Assembly (NCBI GenBank): GCA_016125335.1 | Contig: WGLY01000010.1 | Location: 1 to 64,000, forward strand | DNA: 64,000 nucleotides | Direction of reading: 5' to 3' | Source of the DNA: Frankiales bacterium | GTDB lineage: Bacteria > Actinomycetota > Actinomycetes > S36-B12 > CAIYMF01 | In this document: piece by piece, positions 53,771 to 63,104 of the stretch | Position numbering within the stretch: the stretch's first letter is position 1 | How the letters are laid out: every line of letters starts with the position of its first letter | Notes under the pieces: generated by a model | Database searches by the model: none | Told to the model about the DNA's origin: nothing | What the model saw: the letters and a program-made list of their open reading frames with translations, nothing else | Translations under genes and position numbers: made by a program

Positions 53771-54442
53771 TCAGGCGATCTGGAGCACGCCCTCGCGCAC
53801 CGCCCGCACGACCGCCTCCATCCGCGAGTGCACCTGGAGCTTCTCGTGGATGTTGCGCACGTGGTTCTTCACCGTGTTCTCGCTGATGAACAGCGTCTCG
53901 GCGATGGCCCGGTTGTTCAGGCCCTGCGCCACGAGGGTGAGCACCTCCAGCTCGCGGCGGGAGAGCGCACCGGCGCCCTCGGCCGGGGCCTCGTTGCGGC
54001 GCACGAGGACCGCGAACTCGTCGAGCAGCCGGGCGGCCATCGCGGGCGAGAGCAGCGAGCTGCCCGCGGCCACCGCGCGGATCGCCTCCACGAGCTCCTC
54101 CGGCGTCGTGTCGGTGAGCAGGTAGCCGCGCGCACCCGCGCGCACCGCGCCGGCGAGGTCGGCGTCGTCGTCGGCGTGGGTGAGCACCACGACGTGGACC
54201 TCGGGGTGGGTCGCGCGCAGCAGCGCGATGACGTCGGTGCCGGCACCCGGCGTGCCGAGGTCGAGCAGCACGACGTCGACGCGGTGGCGCGCGACGAGGT
54301 CGACGACGAGCGAGCCGTCGTCGGTCTCGGCGACCACGGTGAGGTCGGCCTCCTGCGTGACGACGTCGGCGACACCGCGGCGGAACAGCGGGAGCCGGTC
54401 GACGACAAGGACACGCACAGGAGCACTGCTGTGCTGCGTCAC
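53771..54442 (-). CDS. LuxR/NarL-type response regulator
   Basis: The 223-aa protein from GTG 54442 has a receiver domain (VRVLVVDRLPLFRRGVADVV, phospho-acceptor Asp in VDVVLLDLGTPGAG, Thr/Lys region VVLTHADD) and a C-terminal LuxR HTH (GALSRRELEVLTLVAQGLNN, RAIAETLFISENTVKNHVRN). The receiver lacks the usual Asp pair at the start: the second acidic residue is Arg (VVDRLP), so phosphorylation may be weak or absent. No sensor kinase is nearby. It lies beside hpf, a common actinobacterial context. Confidence 0.88.
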   Translation of the reverse strand: MTQHSSAPVRVLVVDRLPLFRRGVADVVTQEADLTVVAETDDGSLVVDLVARHRVDVVLLDLGTPGAGTDVIALLRATHPEVHVVVLTHADDDADLAGAVRAGARGYLLTDTTPEELVEAIRAVAAGSSLLSPAMAARLLDEFAVLVRRNEAPAEGAGALSRRELEVLTLVAQGLNNRAIAETLFISENTVKNHVRNIHEKLQVHSRMEAVVRAVREGVLQIA

Positions 54443-54545
54443 GCGCGCATCATGGCACGCAGCGAAACGGCGCCGGGGCGGCACGGGAAAACCTGTACCG
54501 CCCCTGTGACGAACGTCCCTGCCCCGTCGGGACGACCGGGCCGGG

Positions 54546-55184
54546 TCAGGAGACCTCGGCGGCCTCGCGCACCTCGGACAGCTCGAGCCGCAGCAGGCCG
54601 TAGTCGTAGCCGCGGCGCTTGTAGACCACCGTGGGCAGGTCGCTCTCGACGTCGTGGAAGAGGAAGAAGTCGTGCCCCACCAGCTCGAGGGCGTGCAGCG
54701 CCTCGGACACGGTCATGGGCGCGCTGGGGTGGGTCTTGTCGCGCACGACCACCGGGCCGTCCTCGTAGACGACGTCGGGCTCGGAGTCCTCGGCCTCCGC
54801 GCCGTCCTGCGCGGCGAGGCCGTCGCCGGGCACCGCGACGACGGGCGTGGCCCGGCGGTGCTTGGGCAGCCGGCGCTCGGCGGCGCGGCGCAGCCGCTCC
54901 TCGAGCCGGCCGTAGGCGAGGTCGAGGGCGGCGTACTTGTCGCCGGCGCTGGCCTCGGCGCGGATCACCGGGCCCCGCCCGACGCAGGTGAGCTCGACCT
55001 CGAACGCGCGGTCCGCCTGTCGCGGGTTGCTCTCCTTGCTCACCTCGACGTCGACGCGCGAGAGAGGGACGCCGAACCGGTCCACCCGGCCGAGCTTGTC
55101 GACGACGTGGTCACGAAAGCGCTGGGACAGATCCGTGTGCCGACCTCGGACGAGGATGTCGACGGGCGCGTTCATGGTGCTCAT
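54546..55184 (-). CDS. hpf: Long-form ribosome hibernation promoting factor
   Basis: The 212-aa protein has the N-terminal ribosome-binding domain (DILVRGRHTDLSQRFRDHVV, RVDVEVSKESNPRQADRAFE) and the C-terminal dimerisation domain (SEALHALELVGHDFFLFHDV, TVVYKRRGYDYGLLRLELSE) joined by an acidic linker. It dimerises 70S ribosomes into inactive 100S forms in starvation. The ATG follows AGGTGACGT. It has a 400-bp upstream gap, longer than its neighbours. Confidence 0.96.
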   Translation of the reverse strand: MSTMNAPVDILVRGRHTDLSQRFRDHVVDKLGRVDRFGVPLSRVDVEVSKESNPRQADRAFEVELTCVGRGPVIRAEASAGDKYAALDLAYGRLEERLRRAAERRLPKHRRATPVVAVPGDGLAAQDGAEAEDSEPDVVYEDGPVVVRDKTHPSAPMTVSEALHALELVGHDFFLFHDVESDLPTVVYKRRGYDYGLLRLELSEVREAAEVS

Positions 55185-55584
55185 GGCGACGTCACCTGCT
55201 CTCGAGACGTGCGTGCGTTGCGGACGTGTGACACCCGTCCGGCCGACCTGGTCTTCGACCCCACATCCGCCTGCTGAGGGTCTCGCCGCGCCCGGTCGGG
55301 CATCGTGCGACTACTCCCCTTCTCCTGGGTCGACAGGCGCACAGGCCCGTCGTCAGGGCAGGACTTACTCCTAAGCCGCACCGTGATCGAACGACGAAGA
55401 GTCGCCTTACGTGGACCGCTTTGCCTGCGGCTGGCATCGGCTTGCCCTCCGGGGACACCGACGAGCGGCACCCCCAGGAGGACGCAACCACGGACCCGGA
55501 CGGGTGTCACAGGACCCACGTTAGTCGCGTGGGCGCAGGTGCGCGCGGGTCGTTCGGGCACTCGGACGACACCGTTCCGGCGGG
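55185..55584. other. Long region upstream of hpf, possible leader
   Basis: No gene is supported. On the minus strand there are conserved-looking short elements (AGGCAAAGCGGTCC, GGCTTAGGAGTAAGTCC) and a small frame from an ATG at 55491 that starts MVASSWGCRSSVSPEGKP, but its codon use drifts to rare codons after about 30 residues. TTAG/TTACG-rich patches make this lower in GC than its surroundings. It may hold the hpf promoter and a structured leader. Confidence 0.4.
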
Positions 55585-56352
55585 TCACGGGGCAGGCGCC
55601 GGACGGCCCTCGCGGGCTGCGACGACAGCCGCCCCGAGCGGCTCCACACCGGCGGCACGCAGCGCGCGCGCCGCCTCCGCGAGCGTGGCGCCCGTGGTGA
55701 CGAGGTCGTCGACGATCACCGCGTGGCGCACCCGGCGCACGCCCGTGGTCGCGGCCATCGAGCGGTCGAGGTTGGCCCGGCGCTGCTCCCGGCCGAGCCC
55801 CACCTGGTCGCGGCGGCGGCGCACCCCGGTGAGCACGGCCGCGACGCCGGCGGGCAGGCCCTGGGCCCGCAGGCGCGCCGCGGCGACGCCGGCGAGCTCG
55901 CGCACGTGGTCGCCGTCGCGGGCGCGGGCCGCGCCCGGGGAGCCCGGCACCGGCACCAGCACCACCCGGCCGCTCTCCGGGGACAGCGCGGCTCCCGGGG
56001 CCACGAGCAGCCCGGCCACGGCCCGGGCCAGCGCGTCACCGAGCACCGGGCGCAGCGCCCACCGGCCGTGGTCCTTGAACGCCACGAGCGCCTCGCGCAC
56101 GGGCCCGTCGTACGCCGCGGCCGCGCAGACCCGGGGCAGTCCCGGCGGGGCGCGGTCGAGGACGGGCCGGCGCACCGGGCCGTCGAGCCCGGCACGGCAG
56201 GAGGCGCACAGCGGACCGCCGGGGCCCGTGCACCCCGCGCAGCGCCGCCACGGCGCGAGCAGGTCCCCCGGCACGATCAGCGACCGCGGTGCGGGCAGCG
56301 CCGACGGGGCAGCCGCGCGACCTCGGCGTCCCGGACCCGTCACGCCCGCCAC
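55585..56352 (-). CDS. comF: ComF-family phosphoribosyltransferase-like protein
   Basis: The 255-aa protein has an N-terminal zinc-finger-like region (RRCAGCTGPGGPLCASCRAG) and the PRPP-binding-type loop AVIVDDLVTTGATLAEAARA near residue 215. ComF proteins help natural DNA uptake in some bacteria, but in actinobacteria the role is unclear. It follows lpqB after 69 bp on the same strand, as in many actinobacteria. GTG start. Confidence 0.9.
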   Translation of the reverse strand: MAGVTGPGRRGRAAAPSALPAPRSLIVPGDLLAPWRRCAGCTGPGGPLCASCRAGLDGPVRRPVLDRAPPGLPRVCAAAAYDGPVREALVAFKDHGRWALRPVLGDALARAVAGLLVAPGAALSPESGRVVLVPVPGSPGAARARDGDHVRELAGVAAARLRAQGLPAGVAAVLTGVRRRRDQVGLGREQRRANLDRSMAATTGVRRVRHAVIVDDLVTTGATLAEAARALRAAGVEPLGAAVVAAREGRPAPAP

Positions 56353-56421
56353 GGTGACCGCGCGGCGAGCACGGCGGGGAGCCCGACGCCGGGCCGCGGT
56401 GGACGACGCGCCGCGGCCGGG

Positions 56422-58158
56422 TCAGCCCGGGTAGACGGGGTACTCGGCGGTCGCGACCGGCGACCACACGCTGCCCGAGCTCGCGTAGACGAGGGCGGGG
56501 TCGCCGTCGGCTGCCTCGGCGCCCACGAGCAGCGGGTTGCCCGGCGCAGCGGCGAGCGTGACGGCGCCGGCCGTGGGCACGGAGGTGTGGGAGAGGTTGG
56601 GCGAGTAGCCCAGCGGCAGCTGGTAGATCTCCAGCGCCGAGGTGGCCACCGTGCCGAGCACCGCGAGGGTGTCCGAGTCGAGCCAGGCGAGGTCGAGGGC
56701 GTTGGTGACGCCGCCGTCGAACCGCCGCGGCGCGGCGACCTTGACGCTGCCGCCGTCGCGCTCGATGCGGGCCACGAGCGGCTCGACGTTGGACTTGCGC
56801 TTGACCAGCATCGCGATCCGCGTGCCGTCGCGGGACACGGCGACGGAGAGCACCGAGTGGTCGCTCACGTCGGCGGGGAGCCCCTCGATCGGCACCACCA
56901 CGGCGGTGTCGTCCTTGACCATCACCAGTCCGGTGCCGCGGTCGACGACCCACACGTCGCCGTAGCGGTCCCAGCTGGGCCGCGACAGCTCGCCCGAGCT
57001 CGTGGCCGGCACGTAGCGGCGCACCGGTGTCGCGCCGTCGGCCAGGCGCGAGACGTAGAGCGCCTTGTCCGGCCCGATGCCGGCGACCTGGGTGGAGTCC
57101 AGGCTCACGGCGGGCCGCACGAGGTCGGTCTTGAGCCGATCGACCGGCGGCAGCGTGCCCGGCTTCGTGCCGGCGACGAGCTGCACGACACCGCGCTTGT
57201 CGACCGCCCAGCCGGTGGAGTCCTGCGGCAGGCCGCCCGGGTCGACCAGCGGCCAGGCCGTCACCGGCTGCACGACGCCGGCGCCCGGGACCGGCAGCGG
57301 CTGGCCGTTGGCGCTGATGCGCACCCCGGTCACCCCGCCCACCTGGCGCAGGGTCCACACCAGCTGGGCCGAGAGCTTCTGCCGGGTCTCGTCGCTCGCG
57401 GTGAGCACCTCGCTGCTCAGCTCGACGTCGGCCACCCCGCCGTCGCCCACCGGGACGACGTCGAGGGCGAGCTTGGTGCCCTCGGGGAACGCCGTGCTCA
57501 CCGACGGCGCGATCGACTCGGGCGCGCCGGCCAGCAGCGAGCGCACCAGCACGGTGGCGATGCCGGAGGTCGTGATGGGCACCGTGATCGGGGCCGGGAC
57601 CAGCGTGGCGAAGTCGCGGGTGAAGTAGTAGAGGTCGTAGGTGCGGTAGCTGCGCGCGATGTCGTACTGGCCGAGCACCAGGCCGGTGGGCAGCGTGGCG
57701 ATCCGCCACTCGTTGCCGATGCGGGCCATGCCGTAGGAGATGCCGTCGAGCTTCGACCCCGGCGCGGCGACGGTGTACTCGCCCTCGCGGTTGATCTGCG
57801 CGGTGAGGCTGCCGTCGACGGTCACCACCGAGCCCGCGCTCTGGTAGGTGAGCTGCCCCGCCGTGATCTTCACGCCCGCGGTCGGGTCCCACACCGACGA
57901 GGCGCCGGGCGTGAGGTAGAGCCGGGCCACGTAGTAGTCGGCGTCGGCACTGGCGGTGGCCTGCTGGAAGCCGCGCACGATCTGCTCCGGGGTGGCCCCG
58001 GGCTGCGGCGGCTGGGCGATCACGCGGGTGAGCGGGTCCTCCCCCACCGGCGCCACCGTGGGGCCCTGCTGGATCGGACCGGACGTCGGGATCCCGGCGC
58101 AGGCGGCGAGCAGCAGCGCCAGCGGCGCGAGCAGGGCGGCCCGCAGGCGCGGCGTCAC
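56422..58158 (-). CDS. lpqB: Lipoprotein LpqB
   Basis: From GTG 58158 the product is 578 aa with a type II signal peptide: LRAALLAPLALLLAACAGIP, lipid-modified Cys at about residue 20. GerMN-like domain (PITVPITTSGIATVLVRSLL, then ISANGQPLPV) and a C-terminal beta-propeller-like region (SVAVSRDGTRIAMLVKRKSN) follow. LpqB binds MtrB and tunes MtrAB signalling in the envelope. It overlaps the mtrB stop by GTGA with a GGAGGTG site inside mtrB. Confidence 0.96.
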   Translation of the reverse strand: MTPRLRAALLAPLALLLAACAGIPTSGPIQQGPTVAPVGEDPLTRVIAQPPQPGATPEQIVRGFQQATASADADYYVARLYLTPGASSVWDPTAGVKITAGQLTYQSAGSVVTVDGSLTAQINREGEYTVAAPGSKLDGISYGMARIGNEWRIATLPTGLVLGQYDIARSYRTYDLYYFTRDFATLVPAPITVPITTSGIATVLVRSLLAGAPESIAPSVSTAFPEGTKLALDVVPVGDGGVADVELSSEVLTASDETRQKLSAQLVWTLRQVGGVTGVRISANGQPLPVPGAGVVQPVTAWPLVDPGGLPQDSTGWAVDKRGVVQLVAGTKPGTLPPVDRLKTDLVRPAVSLDSTQVAGIGPDKALYVSRLADGATPVRRYVPATSSGELSRPSWDRYGDVWVVDRGTGLVMVKDDTAVVVPIEGLPADVSDHSVLSVAVSRDGTRIAMLVKRKSNVEPLVARIERDGGSVKVAAPRRFDGGVTNALDLAWLDSDTLAVLGTVATSALEIYQLPLGYSPNLSHTSVPTAGAVTLAAAPGNPLLVGAEAADGDPALVYASSGSVWSPVATAEYPVYPG

Positions 58159-59792
58159 GGCGACACCTCCTCGCGGCGCGGGCCGGCGTACGGCGTGGCC
58201 AGCGAGGCCTGCACGCGGGGGCCGGCGTCGGTGGGCTCGAGGGGCAGCGGCGACTCGTTGATGGTGCCGTGCACGCGGCGCGGCAGGGTCATCCGGAAGT
58301 TCGCGCCGTCGCCGGGGGCGCCCCACGCCTGGAGCCAGCCGCCGTGCAGGCGCACGTCCTCGAGGGAGATCGACAGGCCGAGCCCGGTGCCGCCCGTGGT
58401 GCGGGCGCGCGCGGGGTCGGCGCGCCAGAACCGGTTGAACACCAGGGAGGACTCGCCGGGCCGCAGGCCCACCCCGTGGTCGCGCACGCCGACGGCGACG
58501 GCGTCCGCGCTCATCGCGATGCGCACGTCGACCGGACGCCCCTCGCCGTGCTCCACCGCGTTGACGACGAGGTTGCGCAGCACGCGGTCGATCCGGCGCG
58601 GGTCGCACTCGACGATGCAGGGGCTGCCGGGCAGCGTGACCCGCACCGCGGTGCCCTTGCGCTCGGCGAGCGGCGCGGCGGACTCGACGACCCGCTCGAC
58701 GACGGTGCGCAGGTCGACCTGCTCCGGGTCGAGCACGGCGGCCCCGGCGTCGAACCTGCTGATCTCGAGCAGGTCGGACAGCAGCGCCTCGAACCGGTCG
58801 AGCTGGTTCTGGAGCAGCTCGGCGCTGCGCGACGTGGCGGGGTCGAACTCCTGACGGGACTCGTAGAGCAGGTCGGCGGCCATGCGCACGGTGGTCAGCG
58901 GCGTGCGCAGCTCGTGCGAGACGTCGGAGACGAACCGCTGCTGCACGCGCGAGAGCGTCTCGAGCCGGTTGATCTGCTCCTGGAGGTTGGCGGCCATGCC
59001 GTTGAACGACGTGGCCAGCTTCGCGAGGTCGTCCTCGCCGCGCACCCGCATGCGCTCGGCGAGGTTGCCGGCGGAGAACTTCTCGGCCGTGCGGGCCGCG
59101 AGGCGCACCGGCGAGACCACCTGTCGGGTCACGACGTAGGCGATGACGGCCAGCGTGAGCACGAGGATGATCCCCACCAGCAGCACCGTGCGGCGCACCA
59201 GGTCGAGGGTGGTCTCCTCCTGCGTGAGCGGGAACAGGTAGTAGACCTCGTAGGGGACGCCGCCCACCGAGAGCGGCGCGCCCACGGCCAGACCGGGCTC
59301 GACCCGCCCGTCGAGGTACTGCATCTGGGTGTAGGTCCACCACTGGCTCTGGCCGCTCTGCACCGCCTCGCGCAGCTCGGGCGGCACGCTGGCCTCCGAG
59401 ACGAGCGTGGCGTAGTCGACGGTGTCGGCGCGCTTGGGCGGCGAGGCCAGGATCAGCAGCTCGAACAGGTGGGGCGTGCCCGCGCGGGCGGCCAGCGTGC
59501 CGATGACGACGTCGACGAGCCGGGCGGGTGTCTGGCTGGTGTCGGCCGCGCTCAGCTCGGTCTGCGCCTCCGCGACGCCCGAGCTCGCCTCGGCGACCGC
59601 TGCGCGCTCCTTGGCGTCGAGCAGGCCCGCGGTGATGCGGCCGACGAGCAGCACGCCGGCCAGGCCCACGAGGATCATCGAGAGGAAGAGCGTGGTGGCC
59701 ACCACGCGCAGGGACACCGACGAGCGCCACGCCGCGAGTGGTCGGCGGAGGACGGCCCAGGCCCGCAGCCGCCAGTCCGACCAGCGGTTCAT
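58155..59792 (-). CDS. mtrB: Sensor histidine kinase MtrB
   Basis: The 545-aa protein has TM1 (about 28-52), an extracellular sensor loop, TM2 (about 188-213), HAMP (VRLAARTAEKFSAGNLAERM), the phospho-His in QRFVSDVSHELRTPLTTVRM and ATPase boxes (NLVVNAVEHGEG, VRDHGVGLRPGE, GTGLGLSISLEDVRLHGG). It phosphorylates MtrA in response to envelope or osmotic cues. mtrA ends 22 nt upstream, and lpqB overlaps its 3' end. Confidence 0.97.
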   Translation of the reverse strand: MNRWSDWRLRAWAVLRRPLAAWRSSVSLRVVATTLFLSMILVGLAGVLLVGRITAGLLDAKERAAVAEASSGVAEAQTELSAADTSQTPARLVDVVIGTLAARAGTPHLFELLILASPPKRADTVDYATLVSEASVPPELREAVQSGQSQWWTYTQMQYLDGRVEPGLAVGAPLSVGGVPYEVYYLFPLTQEETTLDLVRRTVLLVGIILVLTLAVIAYVVTRQVVSPVRLAARTAEKFSAGNLAERMRVRGEDDLAKLATSFNGMAANLQEQINRLETLSRVQQRFVSDVSHELRTPLTTVRMAADLLYESRQEFDPATSRSAELLQNQLDRFEALLSDLLEISRFDAGAAVLDPEQVDLRTVVERVVESAAPLAERKGTAVRVTLPGSPCIVECDPRRIDRVLRNLVVNAVEHGEGRPVDVRIAMSADAVAVGVRDHGVGLRPGESSLVFNRFWRADPARARTTGGTGLGLSISLEDVRLHGGWLQAWGAPGDGANFRMTLPRRVHGTINESPLPLEPTDAGPRVQASLATPYAGPRREEVSP

Positions 59793-59814
59793 GCGATCAC
59801 GCGCTCCCGGCCGC

Positions 59815-60501
59815 TCACGGGGGGCCGGCCTTGTATCCCACGCCGCGGACCGTGACGACGATCTGCGGGCGCTCCGGGTCGTGCTCGATCTTCGACCGCA
59901 GCCGCTGCACGTGGACGTTCACCAGGCGGGTGTCGGCGGCGTGGCGGTAGCCCCAGACCTCCTGCAGGAGGATCTCGCGGGTGAACACCTGCCAGGGCTT
60001 GCGCGCGAGCGCCACGAGCAGGTCGAACTCGAGCGGGGTGAGCGAGATCGTCTCGCCCTCGCGCTTGACCGAGTGGCCGGCGACGTCGATCTGCAGGTCG
60101 CCGATGGTGAGGTTCTCCGGGCCGGCCTGGTCCGTGCGGCGCAGCCGGGTGCGCACGCGGGCGACGAGCTCCTTGGGCTTGAACGGCTTCACGACGTAGT
60201 CGTCGGCCCCGCTCTCGAGCCCGAGCACGACGTCGACGGTGTCGGTCTTGGCCGTGAGCATGACGATGGGGACGCCGGACTCGGCACGGATCGAGCGGCA
60301 CACGTCGATGGCGTCGCGGCCGGGCAGCATGAGGTCGAGCAGCACGAGGTCGGGCTTGGTCTCGCGGAAGACCCCGAGCGCCTTGGCGCCGTCCGCGCAG
60401 AAGAACGGCTCGAAGCCCTCCGTGCGCAGCACGATGCCGAGCATCTCGGCCAGCGCGGTGTCGTCGTCGACGACGAGGACGCGTCCCTTCACACCGGTCA
60501 T
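59815..60501 (-). CDS. mtrA: Response regulator MtrA
   Basis: The 228-aa OmpR/PhoB-type regulator has the phospho-acceptor Asp in KPDLVLLDLMLPGRDAIDVC, switch Lys in VPIVMLTAKTDTVDVVLGLE, and a winged-helix domain (EGETISLTPLEFDLLVALAR, VWGYRHAADTRLVNVHVQRL). The start ATG 60501 (MTGVKGRVLVVDDD) is chosen over the 18-residue longer frame. MtrA controls wall hydrolases and division genes through GTNAC direct repeats, such as the array at 12341-12376. Confidence 0.97.
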   Translation of the reverse strand: MTGVKGRVLVVDDDTALAEMLGIVLRTEGFEPFFCADGAKALGVFRETKPDLVLLDLMLPGRDAIDVCRSIRAESGVPIVMLTAKTDTVDVVLGLESGADDYVVKPFKPKELVARVRTRLRRTDQAGPENLTIGDLQIDVAGHSVKREGETISLTPLEFDLLVALARKPWQVFTREILLQEVWGYRHAADTRLVNVHVQRLRSKIEHDPERPQIVVTVRGVGYKAGPP

Positions 60502-60835
60502 CGTGGCACCCGTCTCGCCAGGGCGTAGCCGGACCTCCCAGCTCGCTGTCGTCATGATCGTCGCTCCCTGCCCGTGAGAGGCGCAACGCCACGTCCGCGC
60601 CCGTCCTCATCGGACGTCCGGCGGGCGCGAGTCGTTCCCCCGCACGCGGCGGGCCGCAGCGGTCGAGACGTACGCCCTCGGGCCGCCGCGGCTGCGTCCA
60701 CAGGGGGACGGTGCGCGTCGGGCACCCCGTCGCACCCGCCGGGATGGCACGATCGTGCGGGGGGAGGGCCCGCCGAGGGCGGGCCGCCGTCGAGGCACCC
60801 CCCGTGACGACGCCCGGAAGGATCTCGGACGGCTC
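60502..60835. other. Divergent promoter region mtrA / membrane protein
   Basis: Holds the mtrA promoter leftwards and that of the gene at 60836 rightwards. No GTNAC 9-bp repeat pair and no clear -35/-10 set was identified. GC is very high. Confidence 0.35.
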
Positions 60836-62410
60836 ATGAGCGACGACGCCGGCACCCGGCCCGACGACGCCCCCGAGCCGGACCGGAGCACCCCGGACCC
60901 GGCCGGCGAGCAGCCGGCGCCGCCTCCCCCGGCCCCGGACTGGACCGACACGAGCGTGCTCGTGCCGCCGCCGACCACGGTCGAGGACGCCGACACCGCA
61001 CGGCTCGGGCAGGCGCCCACGGCCGTCGAGCCGGGCACCGGGGCGGGCACACCGGCACCGCCCGCCGCACCGCCGCCGGCTGCGCCTCCTGCCGCGGGGC
61101 AGCCGGCCGCGCCCGCGTGGCCCGCACCGTCACCGTCCCCCGCGCCGCCGGTCGCCCCCGGCTGGACGGCGCCGGCCGCCCCCGCGGGCGCGGCGGGGGA
61201 CGCCGCGTCGTGGGTGGCGCCGTCGTGGACCTCGCCGTCGCCCGGTGCCGCGCCGGCCGGCCCCGGGGGGCCGCCCCAGTACGGGCAGCCCGGCCAGTAC
61301 GGGCAGCCCGGCCAGTTCGGGCAGCCCGGCCAGTACCCGCCGCCCGGCCAGTACGGGCAGCAGGGGCAGTACGCGCAGTACGGGGCGCCCGCCTACGGGG
61401 CGCCCGGCGCGCTGCCGGGCGTGGCCGGCTGGGGCGCGGTGCCGCTGGCTCCCAAGCCCGGCGTCATCCCGCTGCGCCCGCTGGGCGTCGGCGAGATCCT
61501 CGACGGCGCGATCAGCTACATCCGCCGCGACCCCAAGACGGTGCTCGGCATCTCCGCGGCGATCTCGGCCGTGGTGGCGCTGCTCCAGCTGCTCTCGCTC
61601 GCGGTCACGTCCAGCTCGATCGACGCGCTGAACAACCTCGGGGGGCCGGGCAGCACGCCGAGCACGGCCGAGGTCGACAGCGCCCTGGCCACCGCGTTCG
61701 CGGGCCAGGGCGTCACGCTTCTGCAGTACGTCGTCACCGGGGTGCTCGGGGTACTGGCCACCGGGCTGCTCACCCTCGTCATGGGCCGGGCGGTGCTCGG
61801 CCAGCGGGTGACGCTGGCCGAGGCGTGGGCCGGCACGCGCCACCGCTTCTGGCCGCTGCTCGGCCTCACGCTGCTCACCACGCTGCTGGTCGGTGCCGCG
61901 ATCGTCGTGGGGATCCTGATCGCCGTCGGCGTCGGGTGGGCGGCCGCCCAGGGCGGTTCCACGGGGCTCGGCGTTCTGGTGGGGATCGTGCTCGGGGTCG
62001 CGGCGCTCGTCCTGGGCCTGTGGCTGCACGTGCGGCTGCTGCTGGGGCCGGTCGCGCTCATGCTCGAGGGAGCCAGGGTCACCGTCGCGCTGCGCCGCTC
62101 GTGGGCCCTGGTGTCCGGCGCGTGGTGGCGCACGTTCGGCATCTGGCTGCTCGCGTCGATCCTCGCCTCCATCGTCAGCTCGATCCTGGCCATCCCGTTC
62201 GCGCTCGTGGGCGGCATCAGCACCGCGCTGTCCTCCGGCAGCGTGTTCACGCCGGCGTACCTCATCGCGACGACGATCGGCACGCTGGTGGCGAGCACCG
62301 TCGTGATCCCGTTCAGCTCGGGAGTGGTCGCGCTCCTCTACATCGACCGCAGGATCCGGCGCGAGGCGCTCGACATCGAGCTCGCCCGCGCCGCCGGGAT
62401 CCCGGTCTGA
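60836..62410 (+). CDS. Membrane protein with Gln/Gly/Pro/Tyr repeats and glycerophosphodiesterase-type membrane domain
   Basis: The 524-aa protein starts [20 protein letters not shown]. The first ~200 residues are Pro/Ala-rich and disordered and contain the QYGQPG repeat (61277-61384). The C-terminal half (about 205-510) has six TM helices, beginning [30 protein letters not shown] and including [20 protein letters not shown]. That is the pattern of the membrane domain found beside glycerophosphoryl diester phosphodiesterases and in many actinobacterial proteins near DUF4129 genes. It leads an operon with DUF4129 and DUF4350 genes. Confidence 0.82.
   Translation: MSDDAGTRPDDAPEPDRSTPDPAGEQPAPPPPAPDWTDTSVLVPPPTTVEDADTARLGQAPTAVEPGTGAGTPAPPAAPPPAAPPAAGQPAAPAWPAPSPSPAPPVAPGWTAPAAPAGAAGDAASWVAPSWTSPSPGAAPAGPGGPPQYGQPGQYGQPGQFGQPGQYPPPGQYGQQGQYAQYGAPAYGAPGALPGVAGWGAVPLAPKPGVIPLRPLGVGEILDGAISYIRRDPKTVLGISAAISAVVALLQLLSLAVTSSSIDALNNLGGPGSTPSTAEVDSALATAFAGQGVTLLQYVVTGVLGVLATGLLTLVMGRAVLGQRVTLAEAWAGTRHRFWPLLGLTLLTTLLVGAAIVVGILIAVGVGWAAAQGGSTGLGVLVGIVLGVAALVLGLWLHVRLLLGPVALMLEGARVTVALRRSWALVSGAWWRTFGIWLLASILASIVSSILAIPFALVGGISTALSSGSVFTPAYLIATTIGTLVASTVVIPFSSGVVALLYIDRRIRREALDIELARAAGIPV
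61277..61384 (+). repeat. 18-bp in-frame tandem repeat encoding QYGQPG
   Basis: Six units of 18 bp start at 61277, 61295, 61313, 61331, 61349 and 61367, with consensus CAGTACGGGCAGCCCGGC. Units 1-2 are identical; later ones carry one to six changes. The encoded hexapeptide repeat is a low-complexity, Tyr-rich linker of the kind seen before actinobacterial membrane domains. Copy number is likely to vary between strains. Confidence 0.85.
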
Positions 62411-62417
62411 GCCCGAC

Positions 62418-63104
62418 GTGACGCTCCCCGGTCTCGAGGTGGTCGCACGGCTGCCCCTCGACGTCCCGGTGACGCTCGGCCGCGACGAGGCGCAGCGCCT
62501 CGCCCGGCTCGAGCTCGCCAAGCCGGAGTACCACACCGGCGACGAGAGCTGGGTGCAGCGCGCGTTCCGCTGGGTGCTCGACCGGATCAGCCAGCTGCTC
62601 GACGTGGCCGGCGGCACCTCGCCGCTCGGCTGGTTCGGCGTGCTCGGGCTCCTCGTGGTGGCCGTGCTCGTGGTGGTGGTCGTCCGCCGGCGGATCGGGT
62701 CGCTGCGTCGCAGCGGCGGCGGAGAGACCTCGTTCGACCTCCGCGGCCGTCGCGCCGCGGACCTGCGCGCGGAGGCGGAGCGGTTCGCCGCCGCCGGCGC
62801 CTGGGCCGAGGCCGTGCGCGCGCGGCTGCGCGCGATCGTGCGCGACGTCGAGGAGCGCGACCTCATCGACGCCCGGCCGGGGCGCACGGCCGACGAGGTC
62901 GCCACCGACGCCGGCCGTGCCCTGCCCGCGGTGGCGGGCGACCTGCGCGCGGCGGCGCGGCTCTTCGACGACGTCTGGTACGGCGGCCGCCCCGCCGACG
63001 CCGACGGCTACGCGCGGATGGTCGCGGTCGACGACGCCGTGCGCAGGGCGCGGCCCGCGCCCGCCGCCGAGCCGCCCGCACCGGTGCTGGCGGCGCCGCG
63101 ATGA
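62418..63104 (+). CDS. DUF4129 domain protein
   Basis: The 228-aa protein from GTG 62418 has one TM helix (WFGVLGLLVVAVLVVVVVRR) and the C-terminal DUF4129 helical domain: RAEAERFAAAGAWAEAVRAR, LRAIVRDVEERDLIDARPGR, TADEVATDAGRALP and FDDVWYGGRPADADGYARMV. DUF4129 proteins work next to MoxR ATPases, DUF58 and transglutaminase-like proteins. It overlaps the next gene by ATGA. The short gap (7 bp) to the upstream gene indicates one operon. Confidence 0.9.
   Translation: MTLPGLEVVARLPLDVPVTLGRDEAQRLARLELAKPEYHTGDESWVQRAFRWVLDRISQLLDVAGGTSPLGWFGVLGLLVVAVLVVVVVRRRIGSLRRSGGGETSFDLRGRRAADLRAEAERFAAAGAWAEAVRARLRAIVRDVEERDLIDARPGRTADEVATDAGRALPAVAGDLRAAARLFDDVWYGGRPADADGYARMVAVDDAVRRARPAPAAEPPAPVLAAPR

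Noticed and set aside
55192-55491. Small minus-strand gene upstream of hpf
   Set aside because: The first ~30 codons look acceptable, but the rest uses rare codons and has no support. Kept only as an observation.
61277-61384. CRISPR-like repeat array
   Set aside because: The 18-bp units are directly adjacent, have no spacers and are in frame inside a gene.
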